Positions 55,981 to 64,000 of a stretch of 64,000 bases of DNA are shown here, in pieces. Made by a program: the position numbers and the translations under genes. Within the stretch, counting starts at the first letter, position 1. Every line of letters starts with the position of its first letter. The stretch covers positions 1-64,000 of the forward strand of contig NZ_JACCPY010000005.1 of NCBI RefSeq assembly GCF_013426975.1, in the 5' to 3' direction. Origin of the DNA: Sphaerotilus sulfidivorans (lineage in GTDB: Bacteria; Pseudomonadota; Gammaproteobacteria; Burkholderiales; Burkholderiaceae_C). The notes below the pieces were generated by a model that saw nothing but the letters and a program-made list of their open reading frames with translations, made no database searches and had not been told where the DNA came from.

Positions 55981-56030
55981 GACCGGACCGGACCGGACCG
56001 GACCGGACCGGACCGGGACGGGACGGGACG
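55981..56030. repeat. pentanucleotide tandem repeat
   Basis: Seven copies of GACCG (55981-56015) followed by three of GGACG (56016-56030), ending 12 bases before the malate synthase stop. A smaller repeat of the same length, TCAGG three times, is at 58291-58309 around the stop of the HAD gene. Both lie at gene 3' ends. Confidence 0.85.
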
Positions 56031-56041
56031 GGCGTGCAGGC

Positions 56042-58249
56042 TCAGGCCTGACCGGCCTTCACCTTCAGACGCCACGCGTGCAGCAGCGGCTCGGTGTAGC
56101 CGCTCGGCTGTTCCTTGCCCTTGAAGACCAGATCCAGCGCGGCCTGGAAGGCGGCGCCCTGCGGGTTGGCCACCAGCGACTTGTAGGCGGCGTCGCCGGC
56201 GTTCTGCGCATCGACCTTGGCGGCCATGCGGCTGAAGGACTCGCGCACCTGCGCCTCGGTCACCACGCCGTGGTGCAGCCAGTTGGCGACATGCTGGCTG
56301 GAGATGCGCAGCGTCGCGCGGTCTTCCATCAGGCCGATGTCGTTGATGTCGGGCACCTTCGAGCAGCCCACGCCCTGGTCGACCCAGCGCACCACGTAGC
56401 CCAGGATGCCCTGGATGTTGTTGTCGATCTCCTGCTGCTTCTCGGCCTCGGACCACTTGGCTTCGGCGACCACGGGAATGGTCAGCAGATCGGTCAGCAG
56501 CTTGGTGGTGACCTCGGCGTTGTCGGCGTCGCCGCTGGCCTCGATCGCCTTCTGCACGTCCGACACCAGCACCTGGTGGTAGTGCAGCGCGTGCAGCGTG
56601 GCGGCGGTCGGGCTCGGGGTCCAGGCGGTGTTGGCGCCGGCCTTCGGGTGGCCGATCTTCTGCTTGAGCATCTCGGCCATCAGGTCCGGCATGGCCCACA
56701 TGCCCTTGCCGATCTGGGCGCGGCCGCGCAGGCCGCAGGCCAGGCCGATCAGCACGTTGCGGCGCTCGTAGGCGGCGATCCAGCTGCTCGTCTTGATGTC
56801 GCCCTTGCGCATCATCGGGCCGGCCAGCATGGCGGTGTGCATCTCGTCGCCGGTGCGGTCGAGGAAGCCGGTGTTGATGAAGGCCACCCGCGACGAGGCG
56901 GCGGCGATGCAGGCCTTCAGGTTCACCGAGGTGCGGCGCTCCTCGTCCATGATGCCCAGCTTGACGGTGCTGTCGGCCAGGCCCAGCAGCTGCTCGACGC
57001 GGCTGAACAGTTCGCAGGCGAAGGCGACTTCGGCCGGGCCATGCATCTTCGGCTTGACGATGTAGACCGAGCCCTTGCGCGAGTTGCGCAGGCCCGGCGT
57101 GCCCAGGCCCTTGAGGTCATGCAGCGCGATGGTCGTGGTGATGACCGCGTCCATGATGCCTTCGGGGATCTCGCGGCTGTCGGCGCCCCACAGGATGGCC
57201 GGATTGGTCATCAGGTGGCCGACGTTGCGCACGAACAGCAGGCTGCGGCCGTGCAGCACCACTTCGCCCTGACCGCTGGCGGCGGTGTAGACGCGGTCGG
57301 CGTTCAGGCCGCGCGTCATCTCCTTGCCGCCCTTCGAGAAGGTTTCGGTCAGCGTGCCGCGCAGGATGCCCAGCCAGTTGCGGTAGCCGACCAGCTTGTC
57401 CTCGGCGTCCACCGCGGCGACCGAGTCTTCCAGGTCGAGAATGGTCGACAGCGCGGCTTCCACCACCACGTCGGACACGCCGGCGGCGTCGCTGGCGCCG
57501 ATGACGGTCGAGCGGTCGATGCGGATGTCGATGTGCAGGCCGTTGTGCGCCAGCAGGATGCTGGTCGGGCTGGCGGCCTCGCCCTGGTAGCCGACCAGTT
57601 GGGCCGGGACTTCCAGGCCGGTGAGGGCGCCGCCGGTGGTCTTGACCACCAGCTGGCCGGCCTCGACCGCGTAGCCTGCGGCGGCCTTGTGGCTGGCGTT
57701 GACCAGCGGCGCGGCCTGGTCGAGGAAGTCGCGGGCGAAGGCGATGACCTTGGCGCCGCGCGCCGGGTTGTAGCCGCGGCCCTTCTCGGCGCCGCCCTCT
57801 TCGGAGATGGCGTCGGTGCCGTACAGCGCGTCATAGAGCGAGCCCCAGCGCGCGTTGGCGGCGTTCAGCGCATAGCGGGCGTTCAGGATCGGCACCACCA
57901 GCTGCGGGCCGGCCTGGATGGCCAGCTCGTCGTCGACGTTGGCGGTCGTGGTCTGCACCTCGGCCGGCACCGGCACGATGTAGCCGATCTTCTCCAGGAA
58001 GGCGCGGTAGGCGGCCATGTCGGCGACCGGACCCGGGTTGGCCTGGTGCCAGCCGTCCATCTCGGTCTGGATGCGGTCGCGCTCAGCCAGCAGCGCGGCG
58101 TTCTTCGGCGCCAGGTCGCGCACGATCGCATCGAAGCCGGCCCAGAAGGCGGCCGAGTCGACGCCCGTGCCCGGCAGGACCTGGTCCTCGACGAAGCGGA
58201 ACAGCTCGGTGGCCACTTGCAGGCCGTGGATGGAGGTGCGGTCGGTCAT
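56042..58249 (-). CDS. glcB: malate synthase G
   Basis: 735 residues, the size of isoform G. Typical blocks: [19 protein letters not shown] near residue 137, [40 protein letters not shown], and [20 protein letters not shown]. It condenses glyoxylate with acetyl-CoA to malate, in the glyoxylate shunt or glycolate use. It probably shares its transcript with no other gene; the HAD gene upstream ends 57 bases away and reads in the same direction. Confidence 0.96.
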   Translation of the reverse strand: MTDRTSIHGLQVATELFRFVEDQVLPGTGVDSAAFWAGFDAIVRDLAPKNAALLAERDRIQTEMDGWHQANPGPVADMAAYRAFLEKIGYIVPVPAEVQTTTANVDDELAIQAGPQLVVPILNARYALNAANARWGSLYDALYGTDAISEEGGAEKGRGYNPARGAKVIAFARDFLDQAAPLVNASHKAAAGYAVEAGQLVVKTTGGALTGLEVPAQLVGYQGEAASPTSILLAHNGLHIDIRIDRSTVIGASDAAGVSDVVVEAALSTILDLEDSVAAVDAEDKLVGYRNWLGILRGTLTETFSKGGKEMTRGLNADRVYTAASGQGEVVLHGRSLLFVRNVGHLMTNPAILWGADSREIPEGIMDAVITTTIALHDLKGLGTPGLRNSRKGSVYIVKPKMHGPAEVAFACELFSRVEQLLGLADSTVKLGIMDEERRTSVNLKACIAAASSRVAFINTGFLDRTGDEMHTAMLAGPMMRKGDIKTSSWIAAYERRNVLIGLACGLRGRAQIGKGMWAMPDLMAEMLKQKIGHPKAGANTAWTPSPTAATLHALHYHQVLVSDVQKAIEASGDADNAEVTTKLLTDLLTIPVVAEAKWSEAEKQQEIDNNIQGILGYVVRWVDQGVGCSKVPDINDIGLMEDRATLRISSQHVANWLHHGVVTEAQVRESFSRMAAKVDAQNAGDAAYKSLVANPQGAAFQAALDLVFKGKEQPSGYTEPLLHAWRLKVKAGQA

Positions 58250-58305
58250 GGTGTCAGCCTCGGATGAACGGTGAAGAAAGGTGGAACGGATCAGGTCAGG
58301 TCAGG

Positions 58306-59004
58306 TCAGAAGAAGCCGAGCACGTCGCGCAGGCTGGTGCCGGTGCGGGTGGGCTCGGTGCCGAGCGGGTCCAGCGGCAGGCCGGCGCGGTTGACCCACA
58401 GCGTGGTGTAGCCGAACCAGGTGGCGCCGATGGCGTCCCAGCCGTTGCTGGAGACGAAGAGGATCTGGCGCGCATTCAGGCCCAGCGTCTTCGGGCCGAG
58501 CGCGTAGGCGCGCGGGTCGGTCTTGAAGGCCCGCGCCGGCTCGACGCTGATGACATGGTCGAGCAGCGGCCCCAGGCCGGCGCTGCGCACCGCGATGCCG
58601 AGCATGCCGGGATCGCCGTTGCTCAGGATGCCGGCCGGAATGCCGCGCGCCTTCAGGCCTTCGAGCACCTCGCGCACCTCGGGGAAGGCGCTCAGGTGCC
58701 GGTACTGGTTCATCAGCGCCAGTTCGGCGTCGGTGTCGAGCACCTGGCCGAGCCGCGCGCAGGCGAAGCGCAGCGCATCGCGCGTCAGCTCCCAGAACGG
58801 GCGGTAGCGCGAGCCGTCGGGCGCGCTCATCGTCACCAGCCGGGTGTATTCGATCTGCTTGTCGCGCCACAGCAGCGCCAGCGCCTCACCGCGGCCGGGA
58901 AAGCGCTGCTCGGCCACCAGCGCCACGCTGTAGACATCGAACAGCGTGCCGTAGGCGTCGAACAGGACGGCCTGGGGGGCGGTGGCGGCGGACAGCTTGT
59001 GCAT
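58306..59004 (-). CDS. haloacid dehalogenase, type II (HAD superfamily)
   Basis: 232 residues from the ATG at 59004. Motif I is AVLFDAYGTLFDVYSVALVA, with the nucleophile aspartate; motif II is ILSNGDPGML; motif III has AFKTDPRAYA; and VSSNGWDAIGATWFGYTTLW is diagnostic of L-2-haloacid dehalogenases. It hydrolyses 2-haloalkanoates to hydroxy acids such as glycolate, which could then feed malate synthase next door (inferred). Confidence 0.9.
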   Translation of the reverse strand: MHKLSAATAPQAVLFDAYGTLFDVYSVALVAEQRFPGRGEALALLWRDKQIEYTRLVTMSAPDGSRYRPFWELTRDALRFACARLGQVLDTDAELALMNQYRHLSAFPEVREVLEGLKARGIPAGILSNGDPGMLGIAVRSAGLGPLLDHVISVEPARAFKTDPRAYALGPKTLGLNARQILFVSSNGWDAIGATWFGYTTLWVNRAGLPLDPLGTEPTRTGTSLRDVLGFF

Positions 59005-60042
59005 GGTGGACGCCACTTTATTGCAACCTTGCAAGATCATTGATGGCTTGAAAATCGAATGATTTGTGACTGAAATGCGTGTAATTCCTGAACTGAGGAC
59101 TTGTCGCCCGCGCGCTCCAAGAGACCGGAGAGAGGGAAGGAGGGAGCGAAGGGGCAAGCCTCGACCCTGCACGCCGCGGCGGTGAAGCCGCGCAGGCGTG
59201 TCGGGCTGGCCCCTGGGCGTGGACGGCGTGACGCGGACCATCGGTCGGTCAGTCGGTCGCATTCGGGGGTCGCGGGCGGTTTCGACGCGCGCGACAGGCT
59301 GCCTTCAGGGCTCGAACGCCCCACCACACCCGTGACAGCTTGCGCCTCTGGGTCGCCGGTGTCGTGGTTCCCGCTCTACCGGCGTGACGAGTCCGCGCGC
59401 CGAGCCGGGACGCGCACAGGGGGCGACAAGTCCGTGGAAGAGAACCCCTGTGGCGTGACGTGCAGACGCGCGAACGCCGACGGGCGCCCCGAGAAAGTCA
59501 GGGGGCGCGCGGAGTCGGTCGGTCCGTGGTGGGCGGAGTCAGCGCAGGCGTGGCGGGCGGCGCAGCCAGCAGGGGATCAGACGAGCGGGGAAATGGAGGG
59601 CGTCAGCCATGAATGGCTCCAAGCGACAGGGTTTGAACCTGCTGCTCCTCCCTGCCAAGAGAGGGGCGGCAGACCGTGCAGGTTGGCAGACCGGGCTTGG
59701 ACCGGCAGGGGTTGCCCCCTCCCACACGGCCCGCCATAGACGAAGCCATGCGCGCAGCTCACTCCCCATCGGGACGTGAAAAAGCCGCGTCGGGCGCGGC
59801 TGCTGCGCCAAGCTACCGGGCTGCCAAGCCCGTGCCCGCAGTGGGTGCGAGCGGGGCGAATGCTACACCGACGCCAAGGGGCAGTGGTCTGCTCAGCATG
59901 TTGTTACATGTGAGGGGCTGGCGAACGGGGGGGCCGCAGTGGACGAGCGGATCCGGGCGCGGGTATGCTTTTCCGCATTTCGGGGCGTAACGGGTTGCGC
60001 CAGCAGTGCAGGCTTTGGGGTCGTTTTTACGAGGAGCAAACC
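59005..60042. other. noncoding region left of the AT-rich island, with possible structured RNA on the minus strand
   Basis: About one kilobase with no convincing gene. 59005-59100 is moderately AT-rich and must hold the HAD promoter. 59100-59560 is very GC-rich and shows nothing clear. 59590-59900 has hairpins, including GCCAT-GA-ATGGC, a T-arm-like GCAGG-TTCAAAC-CCTGT on the minus strand, a repeated GGCAGACCG (59668, 59686), and a terminator at 59779-59801. Frames here have unnatural composition and I do not call them. Confidence 0.5.
59779..59801 (-). terminator. intrinsic terminator, minus strand
   Basis: Stem AGCCGCG (59783-59789) and CGCGGCT (59795-59801) with a 5-base loop, followed on the minus strand by five T residues. 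It would end a leftward transcript from within 59.8 to 60.0 kb, where no protein gene is seen, hinting at a short RNA. A TAGCAT-like -10 lies about 65 bases upstream. Confidence 0.6.
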
Positions 60043-60141
60043 ATGCAAGACAGAGAAAAACTTCAATCCCGGCACGGACTTACGTTCCGCAGTCCGAAAG
60101 CTGATATGCAGCATCTTGGTTGTTACGCCAAAAAGGCGTAA
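60043..60141 (+). CDS. possible 32-residue small protein or leader at the island edge
   Basis: ATG at 60043 with GAGGAG seven bases upstream, an unusually good ribosome site. The peptide begins MQDREKLQSRHGLTFRSPKA, is basic and uses AT-rich codons like the island genes. The stop TAA lies inside a perfect hairpin (60122-60142). It could be a regulatory leader of the two-gene system, a small partner, or a fragment of a lost gene. Confidence 0.4.
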   Translation: MQDREKLQSRHGLTFRSPKADMQHLGCYAKKA

Positions 60142-60142
60142 C
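60122..60142. promoter_or_regulatory. perfect hairpin upstream of the two-gene island operon
   Basis: GTTACGCC (60122-60129) and GGCGTAAC (60135-60142) enclose AAAAA, 44 bases before the start of the first island gene. GGCGTAAC also occurs at 59985-59992. It may be an attenuator, an operator, or a recombination-site remnant. Confidence 0.5.
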
Positions 60143-60185
60143 TTTGATATTACACCACACATACTCGTAATTATTAAGGACTTTT

Positions 60186-61130
60186 ATGGGTGAACGATCC
60201 AAGAAAATTGGAGAAATCGGCGAGAATATCGTCGAAAATTTTTTTAGTTTAATAGGATGGGAATCTGTTATCCCAAATCAATCATTAAAATGCCGAAAAC
60301 CACAAAAACATGCAAGAAGCGGAACCAAAGGAAACAGAGAAACACATGGAATTGATTTCTCTTTTTGCTACAAAAGCCCCCTTGAAAGCTCCACCATTGA
60401 AACCATTATTATTTCGGTAAAGCATACAGGCGAGCCCTATGAAGCAAGCCCAAAACATACTTTCAAAAAACATGCAGAAGACCTTGTCTACACTCTGGAG
60501 TGCTATAAAAACTCAGAGCTAAAAAAGTCACAAATAGAATCTTTTGGTCGGGTCATTAAAACCAAAGACACCGGCGTATTATTCTGGATATCCAGCAGCA
60601 ACAACACCTATGACGACGTTGTATCAAAATTATCAAACACTCGATTGGATCCGGAATGGATTTTCGAGTCATTCCATATTGTTGACAATAAACGGATAAG
60701 ATTTATATACGAAACAATAAAATTTCTCCACACTTCAATTGATCGTGAAAACATCAACTTCTACTATCCAGAAACAGCACTAAGCTACGTTGATAATACA
60801 ATTTCAAGATTTGGCAAAGTTTGTCCAGTTGAATTTTTAACATCACCCATTCTTCCATTAATTATAAAACCATCGAATCCCACAGAACAGGATATATTTT
60901 GCCTCTCCTCTATTGACCAATTTGACTGCGATGGCTTAAAAAGATTAATTCGAGCCGCAAGAGAATACACGCAAGACATCAGCTGTCAATACCTATTAAT
61001 TTTTCCAAATTATACTAAACTCGAACATCTTGAAGCAGTCAAAAGTGCATTCATTGGGTTAGATCCATCATTCACATCTAGAATTTCGATTCAATCGTAT
61101 CGGCCAGACTTCAGGAGTCTTGATAAATGA
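60186..61130 (+). CDS. PD-(D/E)XK-like nuclease of a two-gene defence pair (GapS4a-like)
   Basis: 314 residues from the ATG at 60186 with AAGGA six bases upstream. The N-terminus MGERSKKIGEIGENIVENFF, then THGIDFSFCYKSP, then ETIIISVKHTGEP fits a PD-(D/E)XK nuclease: helix glutamate E13, D57 and S77-x-K79. The opening and spacing match what I remember of GAPS4a proteins, part of a two-gene antiphage system first seen in Vibrio elements; this is from memory, not a search. The rest is helical without known motifs. Base composition is far more AT-rich than the flanks. It overlaps the next gene by four bases. Confidence 0.7.
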   Translation: MGERSKKIGEIGENIVENFFSLIGWESVIPNQSLKCRKPQKHARSGTKGNRETHGIDFSFCYKSPLESSTIETIIISVKHTGEPYEASPKHTFKKHAEDLVYTLECYKNSELKKSQIESFGRVIKTKDTGVLFWISSSNNTYDDVVSKLSNTRLDPEWIFESFHIVDNKRIRFIYETIKFLHTSIDRENINFYYPETALSYVDNTISRFGKVCPVEFLTSPILPLIIKPSNPTEQDIFCLSSIDQFDCDGLKRLIRAAREYTQDISCQYLLIFPNYTKLEHLEAVKSAFIGLDPSFTSRISIQSYRPDFRSLDK

Positions 61131-62251
61131 ATTACGAAAATCATGAGGAAGTACTGCTTCCAACACGGGACTTTCTTCGCCAATTAATTGGTCAACCCAA
61201 AGTAAAAAATACTGATTTAAAATCTATTTTAAGATCTAGGGGCGTTTTCACCGGAAGTGATGAAAAAGAAATAGTTGGGCCAATCCTTATCAAAACAGGC
61301 CTTTCTCCTGTAGAGTACATCGATTTACGAGAAAATTATAAAAGCAAAGAAGAATCACCGAAACTAAAAACACGAACAATTGCATGGAGCACCGCCACCC
61401 CGTTAATTGAAGCAATTCCGGAAAATATTAATTACGATACCATATTAAATGATAAATTTGGCGTTATATCAATCAGAAAATTAACAGGATTTACCGCACT
61501 CGAAGACAATTCGGACCATATTTATATGGATTTTGAACTATCGAGAAGCGATGCAATTAAAAATATTGGTGAAAATATTTCCAGCCACCAAGGCAGAGTT
61601 GAAATCCGGCGAGACCCGTCAGATAATTTATTAAATATTTCAATAATGCACACGGCATCCGAAACACGAGACTTTAGCCACAAAATCACAAATCACTTGA
61701 TAAAGCACTTTAAAGATGAAGGCCATATTGATAAACATGAGCAAGTAAAAGTAATTCGCTTTAATGATTTTGACAACACTGGCAGAATATTATTTTTAAG
61801 TGAGTTAACGCAACGAGTCCAAGCAACTGCACTCACATTTGTAGACACAAAAGATATTCACTTTTCCCCAGACAATTCAATAAAAGATCCTCCCCCCAAC
61901 ATAGCTTGGATGAAAGATAAAATTGAAGACATGAAGATTAAAGGCACTGATCTTCATTCAACATTTTTTGTAAAGGATGCAGAATCCCATCCATTTATTC
62001 AACTATTTGGACTGCAGTGTGATTATAACTTTTCACTCGACAAATCAGAAGGAACTTGCCGTATACTTTTTGAGTTTTCAGAAACCGACGAATACAATAA
62101 TGTAGAACTCGTCCTAAATCTTTCTTTACTAAAAATGGAAGCAAATGACTCTGGCATCTCGAGAAACATAATAAAAAGAAAATTGCTAGAATCGCTTGAA
62201 AATTTTAAATTGGAAACCTATGAAAAATATAGAACAAAACAAGTTGCATAA
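61127..62251 (+). CDS. partner protein of the defence pair (GapS4b-like)
   Basis: 374 residues, starting in the four-base overlap ATGA. The N-terminus PTRDFLRQLIGQPKVKNTDL followed by LRSRGVFTGSDEKEIVGPIL suggests a small helical, SAP- or winged-helix-like domain. The rest is beta-rich with no catalytic motif I can see. It resembles my memory of GAPS4b proteins. It would act as a sensor or targeting subunit for the nuclease; this is inferred from the pairing. Confidence 0.65.
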   Translation: MNYENHEEVLLPTRDFLRQLIGQPKVKNTDLKSILRSRGVFTGSDEKEIVGPILIKTGLSPVEYIDLRENYKSKEESPKLKTRTIAWSTATPLIEAIPENINYDTILNDKFGVISIRKLTGFTALEDNSDHIYMDFELSRSDAIKNIGENISSHQGRVEIRRDPSDNLLNISIMHTASETRDFSHKITNHLIKHFKDEGHIDKHEQVKVIRFNDFDNTGRILFLSELTQRVQATALTFVDTKDIHFSPDNSIKDPPPNIAWMKDKIEDMKIKGTDLHSTFFVKDAESHPFIQLFGLQCDYNFSLDKSEGTCRILFEFSETDEYNNVELVLNLSLLKMEANDSGISRNIIKRKLLESLENFKLETYEKYRTKQVA

Positions 62252-62266
62252 ATAACCATTGCGTCT

Positions 62267-62367
62267 ATTAAACCGGCAACTATCTCTATGACATAAATTC
62301 GACGTTTTCCTTGCAAATCAAGGACTTGCAAATTTTTCAATATAATGCTTTTGATTGCCGGTTTAAT
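62267..62367. repeat. long inverted repeat after the defence pair
   Basis: ATTAAACCGGCAA (62267-62279) and TTGCCGGTTTAAT (62355-62367) are perfect 13-base arms 75 bases apart; with one bulge the pairing continues through GACG on the outside. The interval contains a tandem CTTGCAAATCAAGGACTTGCAAAT. It could be a structured 3' end, a small mobile relic, or an island border. Confidence 0.65.
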
Positions 62368-62374
62368 GACGTCA

Positions 62375-62402
62375 CCCAAACCACTTCGCGCATCGGTTTG
62401 GG
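62375..62402. repeat. hairpin CCCAAACC...GGTTTGGG
   Basis: Perfect 8-base arms at 62375-62382 and 62395-62402 with a 12-base loop. No T-run follows in either direction, so terminator function is uncertain. It sits at the point where composition returns to the GC-rich host pattern. Confidence 0.5.
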
Positions 62403-62419
62403 CGCCGCAGGTAAACTTT

Positions 62420-62629
62420 ATGTTAAAAATCATTAGCTGGTTTTCATCGAAATCACGCCCCGGCAAGGCCGTGGATGCAGGGCTGAACCTGCTGGACACG
62501 GCGATCGGCTTTGGCCTGGTGTCCGTGGCAGCCGTGGCGGCGGTGTTTGGAAAATTCCTGCTCGGCGGGTTGCTGGCCGCATTGGCGCTTGGCGTATTTG
62601 TTCGTCTGAAGCGCCGCACAAAGTCCTGA
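62420..62629 (+). CDS. small membrane protein, unknown function
   Basis: 69 residues from the ATG at 62420 with AGG eight bases upstream; earlier starts at 62345 or 62366 would run through the hairpins. It opens AT-rich (MLKIISWFSSKSRPGKAVDA) and becomes GC-rich. One or two hydrophobic segments (AIGFGLVSVAAVAAVFGKFL and LLGGLLAALALGVFV) end in a basic tail RLKRRTKS. Family not recognised. Confidence 0.55.
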   Translation: MLKIISWFSSKSRPGKAVDAGLNLLDTAIGFGLVSVAAVAAVFGKFLLGGLLAALALGVFVRLKRRTKS

Positions 62630-62768
62630 GCGTCCGCACGGACACGTTGTTCTCGATGTCGAACGGCGGGACTCGAGGCCGCGCAAGCAACTCCGCCTCG
62701 TGCAAGCGCATCGGCCGCTCGTCCCGCCACCCACCCCTTCCGCCGCTCTTGCCCATCCCCCACCCCGC

Positions 62769-63683
62769 ATGGACCGTCTCAAGCAGCTCGAAACCTTCGC
62801 CGCCGTGGTGCAGCGTGGCAGCCTGAGCGCCGCCGCGCAGGCCGAGGGCGTGGCGCCCGCCGTGATCGGCCGGCGCATCGACGCGCTGGAAGAGCGCCTC
62901 GGCGTGAAGCTGATGGTGCGCACCACCCGCCGGCTCTCTCTCACCCACGAGGGCAGCGCCTTCCTGGAGGACTGCACCCGCATCCTGGCCGACATCGCCA
63001 GCGCCGAGGCCAGCGTCAGCGCCGGCGGCGTCAAGGCCAGCGGCCATGTGCGCATCACCGCGCCCGGCGGCTTCGGCCGGCGCCATGTCGCGCCGCTGGT
63101 GCCGGGCTTCCTGGCGCAGCACCCGGAGGTGTCGATCTCGCTGAACCTCTCCGACCGGGTGATCGATCTGGTCAACGAGGGCTACGACTGCGCGGTGCGC
63201 GTCGGCGACCTGCCCGACTCCAGCCTGATCTCGGTGCGGCTGGCCGACAACCGGCGGCTGTGCGTGGCGGCGCCCGCCTATCTGGCGCGCGCCGGCGTGC
63301 CGCAGCATCCGCTGGAGCTGATGCGCGGCGGCCATGAATGCCTGACGCTGAGCTCCGAGGCCAGCCAGTCGCGCGGCTGGGCCTTCACGATCGACGGCGA
63401 GGTGCAGCACCTGCGCCCGCCCGGCCGGCTCGACTGCACCGATGGCCAGGTGCTGCACGCCTGGTGCCTGGCCGGCCTGGGCCTGGCCTGGCGCAGCACC
63501 TGGGAGGTCGAGGCCGATCTGGCCGCCGGGCGGCTGGCGAGCGTGCTCGACGCACACGCCGCGCCGCCCAACGGCATCTACGCGGTGCTGCCGCATGTGC
63601 GCCACCTGCCGCTGCGGGTGCGGCTGTGGATCGATTTCCTGAAGCACTCCTACGCGACACCGGGCTACTGGACTGCAGGATGA
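62769..63683 (+). CDS. LysR-family transcriptional regulator
   Basis: 304 residues from the ATG at 62769. MDRLKQLETFAAVVQRGSLS then AAAQAEGVAPAVIGRRIDAL is the helix-turn-helix. The effector domain belongs to the CrgA/DsdC-like branch: HVRITAPGGFGRRHVAPLVP and ISLNLSDRVIDLVNEGYDCA. Regulon unknown; the neighbouring small gene is upstream on the same strand and is not an obvious target. Confidence 0.9.
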   Translation: MDRLKQLETFAAVVQRGSLSAAAQAEGVAPAVIGRRIDALEERLGVKLMVRTTRRLSLTHEGSAFLEDCTRILADIASAEASVSAGGVKASGHVRITAPGGFGRRHVAPLVPGFLAQHPEVSISLNLSDRVIDLVNEGYDCAVRVGDLPDSSLISVRLADNRRLCVAAPAYLARAGVPQHPLELMRGGHECLTLSSEASQSRGWAFTIDGEVQHLRPPGRLDCTDGQVLHAWCLAGLGLAWRSTWEVEADLAAGRLASVLDAHAAPPNGIYAVLPHVRHLPLRVRLWIDFLKHSYATPGYWTAG

Positions 63684-63771
63684 GGCGCAGCCGCACGCTT
63701 CATGGCAGCATGATCTCCGGCAACAATTCACGAACCCCAAAGTACCAGGGGCCGGACCGAGGAGAGCGACG

Positions 63772-64000
63772 ATGAAGTGGGATGGACAGCGCGAAAGCAG
63801 CCAGATCGAGGACCGCCGGGGCAGTGGCGGCGGCGGTCGGGGTGGCGGCGGCATCCGGGTGGGTGGCGGGCGAGGGGTCGGCCTGGGCACGATCGCGGTC
63901 GCGCTGGTGGCTGGCTGGATCTTCGGCATCAACCCCGGCACGATCATCGGCGTGCTCGGCGGCCTGGAGGGCGCGGCCCCCGGCGCCACGCAGCAGGCCC
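63772..64000 (+). CDS. YpfJ/KPN_02809-type neutral zinc metallopeptidase, N-terminal part
   Basis: Starts at the ATG at 63772 with GGAGAG upstream. The 76 residues in the window begin MKWDGQRESSQIEDRRG, continue with a glycine-rich linker, and then a membrane anchor (GTIAVALVAGWIFGINPGT). This opening is characteristic of YpfJ-type membrane-anchored metallopeptidases; the HEXXH catalytic part lies beyond the window end. Confidence 0.88.
   Translation, partial: MKWDGQRESSQIEDRRGSGGGGRGGGGIRVGGGRGVGLGTIAVALVAGWIFGINPGTIIGVLGGLEGAAPGATQQA

Noticed and set aside
55742-58267. A long plus-strand open frame opposite malate synthase G
   Set aside because: Antisense shadow rich in Gly, Ala, Val and His; malate synthase G on the minus strand has all family motifs.
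59600-59700. Minus-strand tRNA gene suggested by GCAGG-TTCAAAC-CCTGT and an outer CCAAGC/GCTTGG stem
   Set aside because: No valid D-arm with GG, no 7-base anticodon loop with a proper stem, and the 3' end does not read CCA. At best a decayed tRNA-like relic.
59539-59811. A 90-codon minus-strand frame across the noncoding region
   Set aside because: It runs through the terminator and hairpins, has no ribosome site and unnatural composition (Arg, Pro, Ala, Trp).
59985-60142. Integron attC or attI sites suggested by GTTACGCC/GGCGTAAC
   Set aside because: They do not fit the GTTRRRY/RYYYAAC core, and no integrase or cassette array is present.
1-64000. CRISPR arrays, rRNA operons, prophage structural genes
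   Set aside because: No regularly spaced direct repeats of CRISPR type, no rRNA sequence and no phage genes were seen on either strand.

Overview
The window is a high-GC chromosomal segment of a betaproteobacterium, most likely Burkholderiales. The grounds are its GC-rich codon use, a Bug/TctC-type receptor with a general porin, a fused indolepyruvate oxidoreductase, an mnmG-rsmG-parA block, and several small gene families typical of that order. The species cannot be told from the sequence alone. One AT-rich stretch, about 60.0 to 62.4 kb, stands out as foreign.

Left part (0 to 18 kb). An IS3-type element at the window edge has cut off the end of a TPR-repeat gene that is translationally coupled to a P-loop ATPase gene; the pair looks like an NTPase/TPR sensor or defence module. 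Next come an Lrp/LysE pair, a glycerophosphodiesterase behind a textbook Pho box, a hydrolase and a carboxypeptidase. At 7.61 to 8.00 kb an intergenic region carries about eleven DnaA-box-like 9-mers around an AT-rich core, a strong candidate for the replication origin. The neighbouring genes mnmG, rsmG and parA read away from it, and mnmG contains a parS-like palindrome. No parB follows parA.

Middle part (18 to 37 kb). A TRAP transporter, gluconokinase and a LacI-type regulator form a sugar-acid regulon with two identical operators. An Lrp regulator is divergent from a 1220-residue indolepyruvate oxidoreductase. Then come DAHP synthase, a GAF-PAS-GGDEF-EAL protein, an LRR-kinase protein, a DTW-domain tRNA modification enzyme, a luciferase-like oxidoreductase, a Crp/Fnr regulator and a TrpRS with an extra C-terminal domain. 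The 31.5 to 34.4 kb part carries a second set of exact DnaA-box 9-mers, partly inside coding sequence and often as close pairs.

Right part (37 to 64 kb). A LacI regulator and xylFHGBA form a xylose uptake and isomerase operon. Divergent from it is a DapA-family enzyme, Bug receptor and porin unit; two TGATGT-N4-ACATCA operators lie between them. An envelope and stress group follows (OmpA-like lipoprotein, CsbD, a diverged CsbD paralogue, DUF1328), then a Bcr/CflA exporter, malate synthase G and a HAD dehalogenase. The AT-rich island holds two overlapping genes, a PD-(D/E)XK-like nuclease and a partner, resembling the GAPS4 antiphage pair. The window ends in a LysR regulator and the start of a YpfJ-type metallopeptidase.
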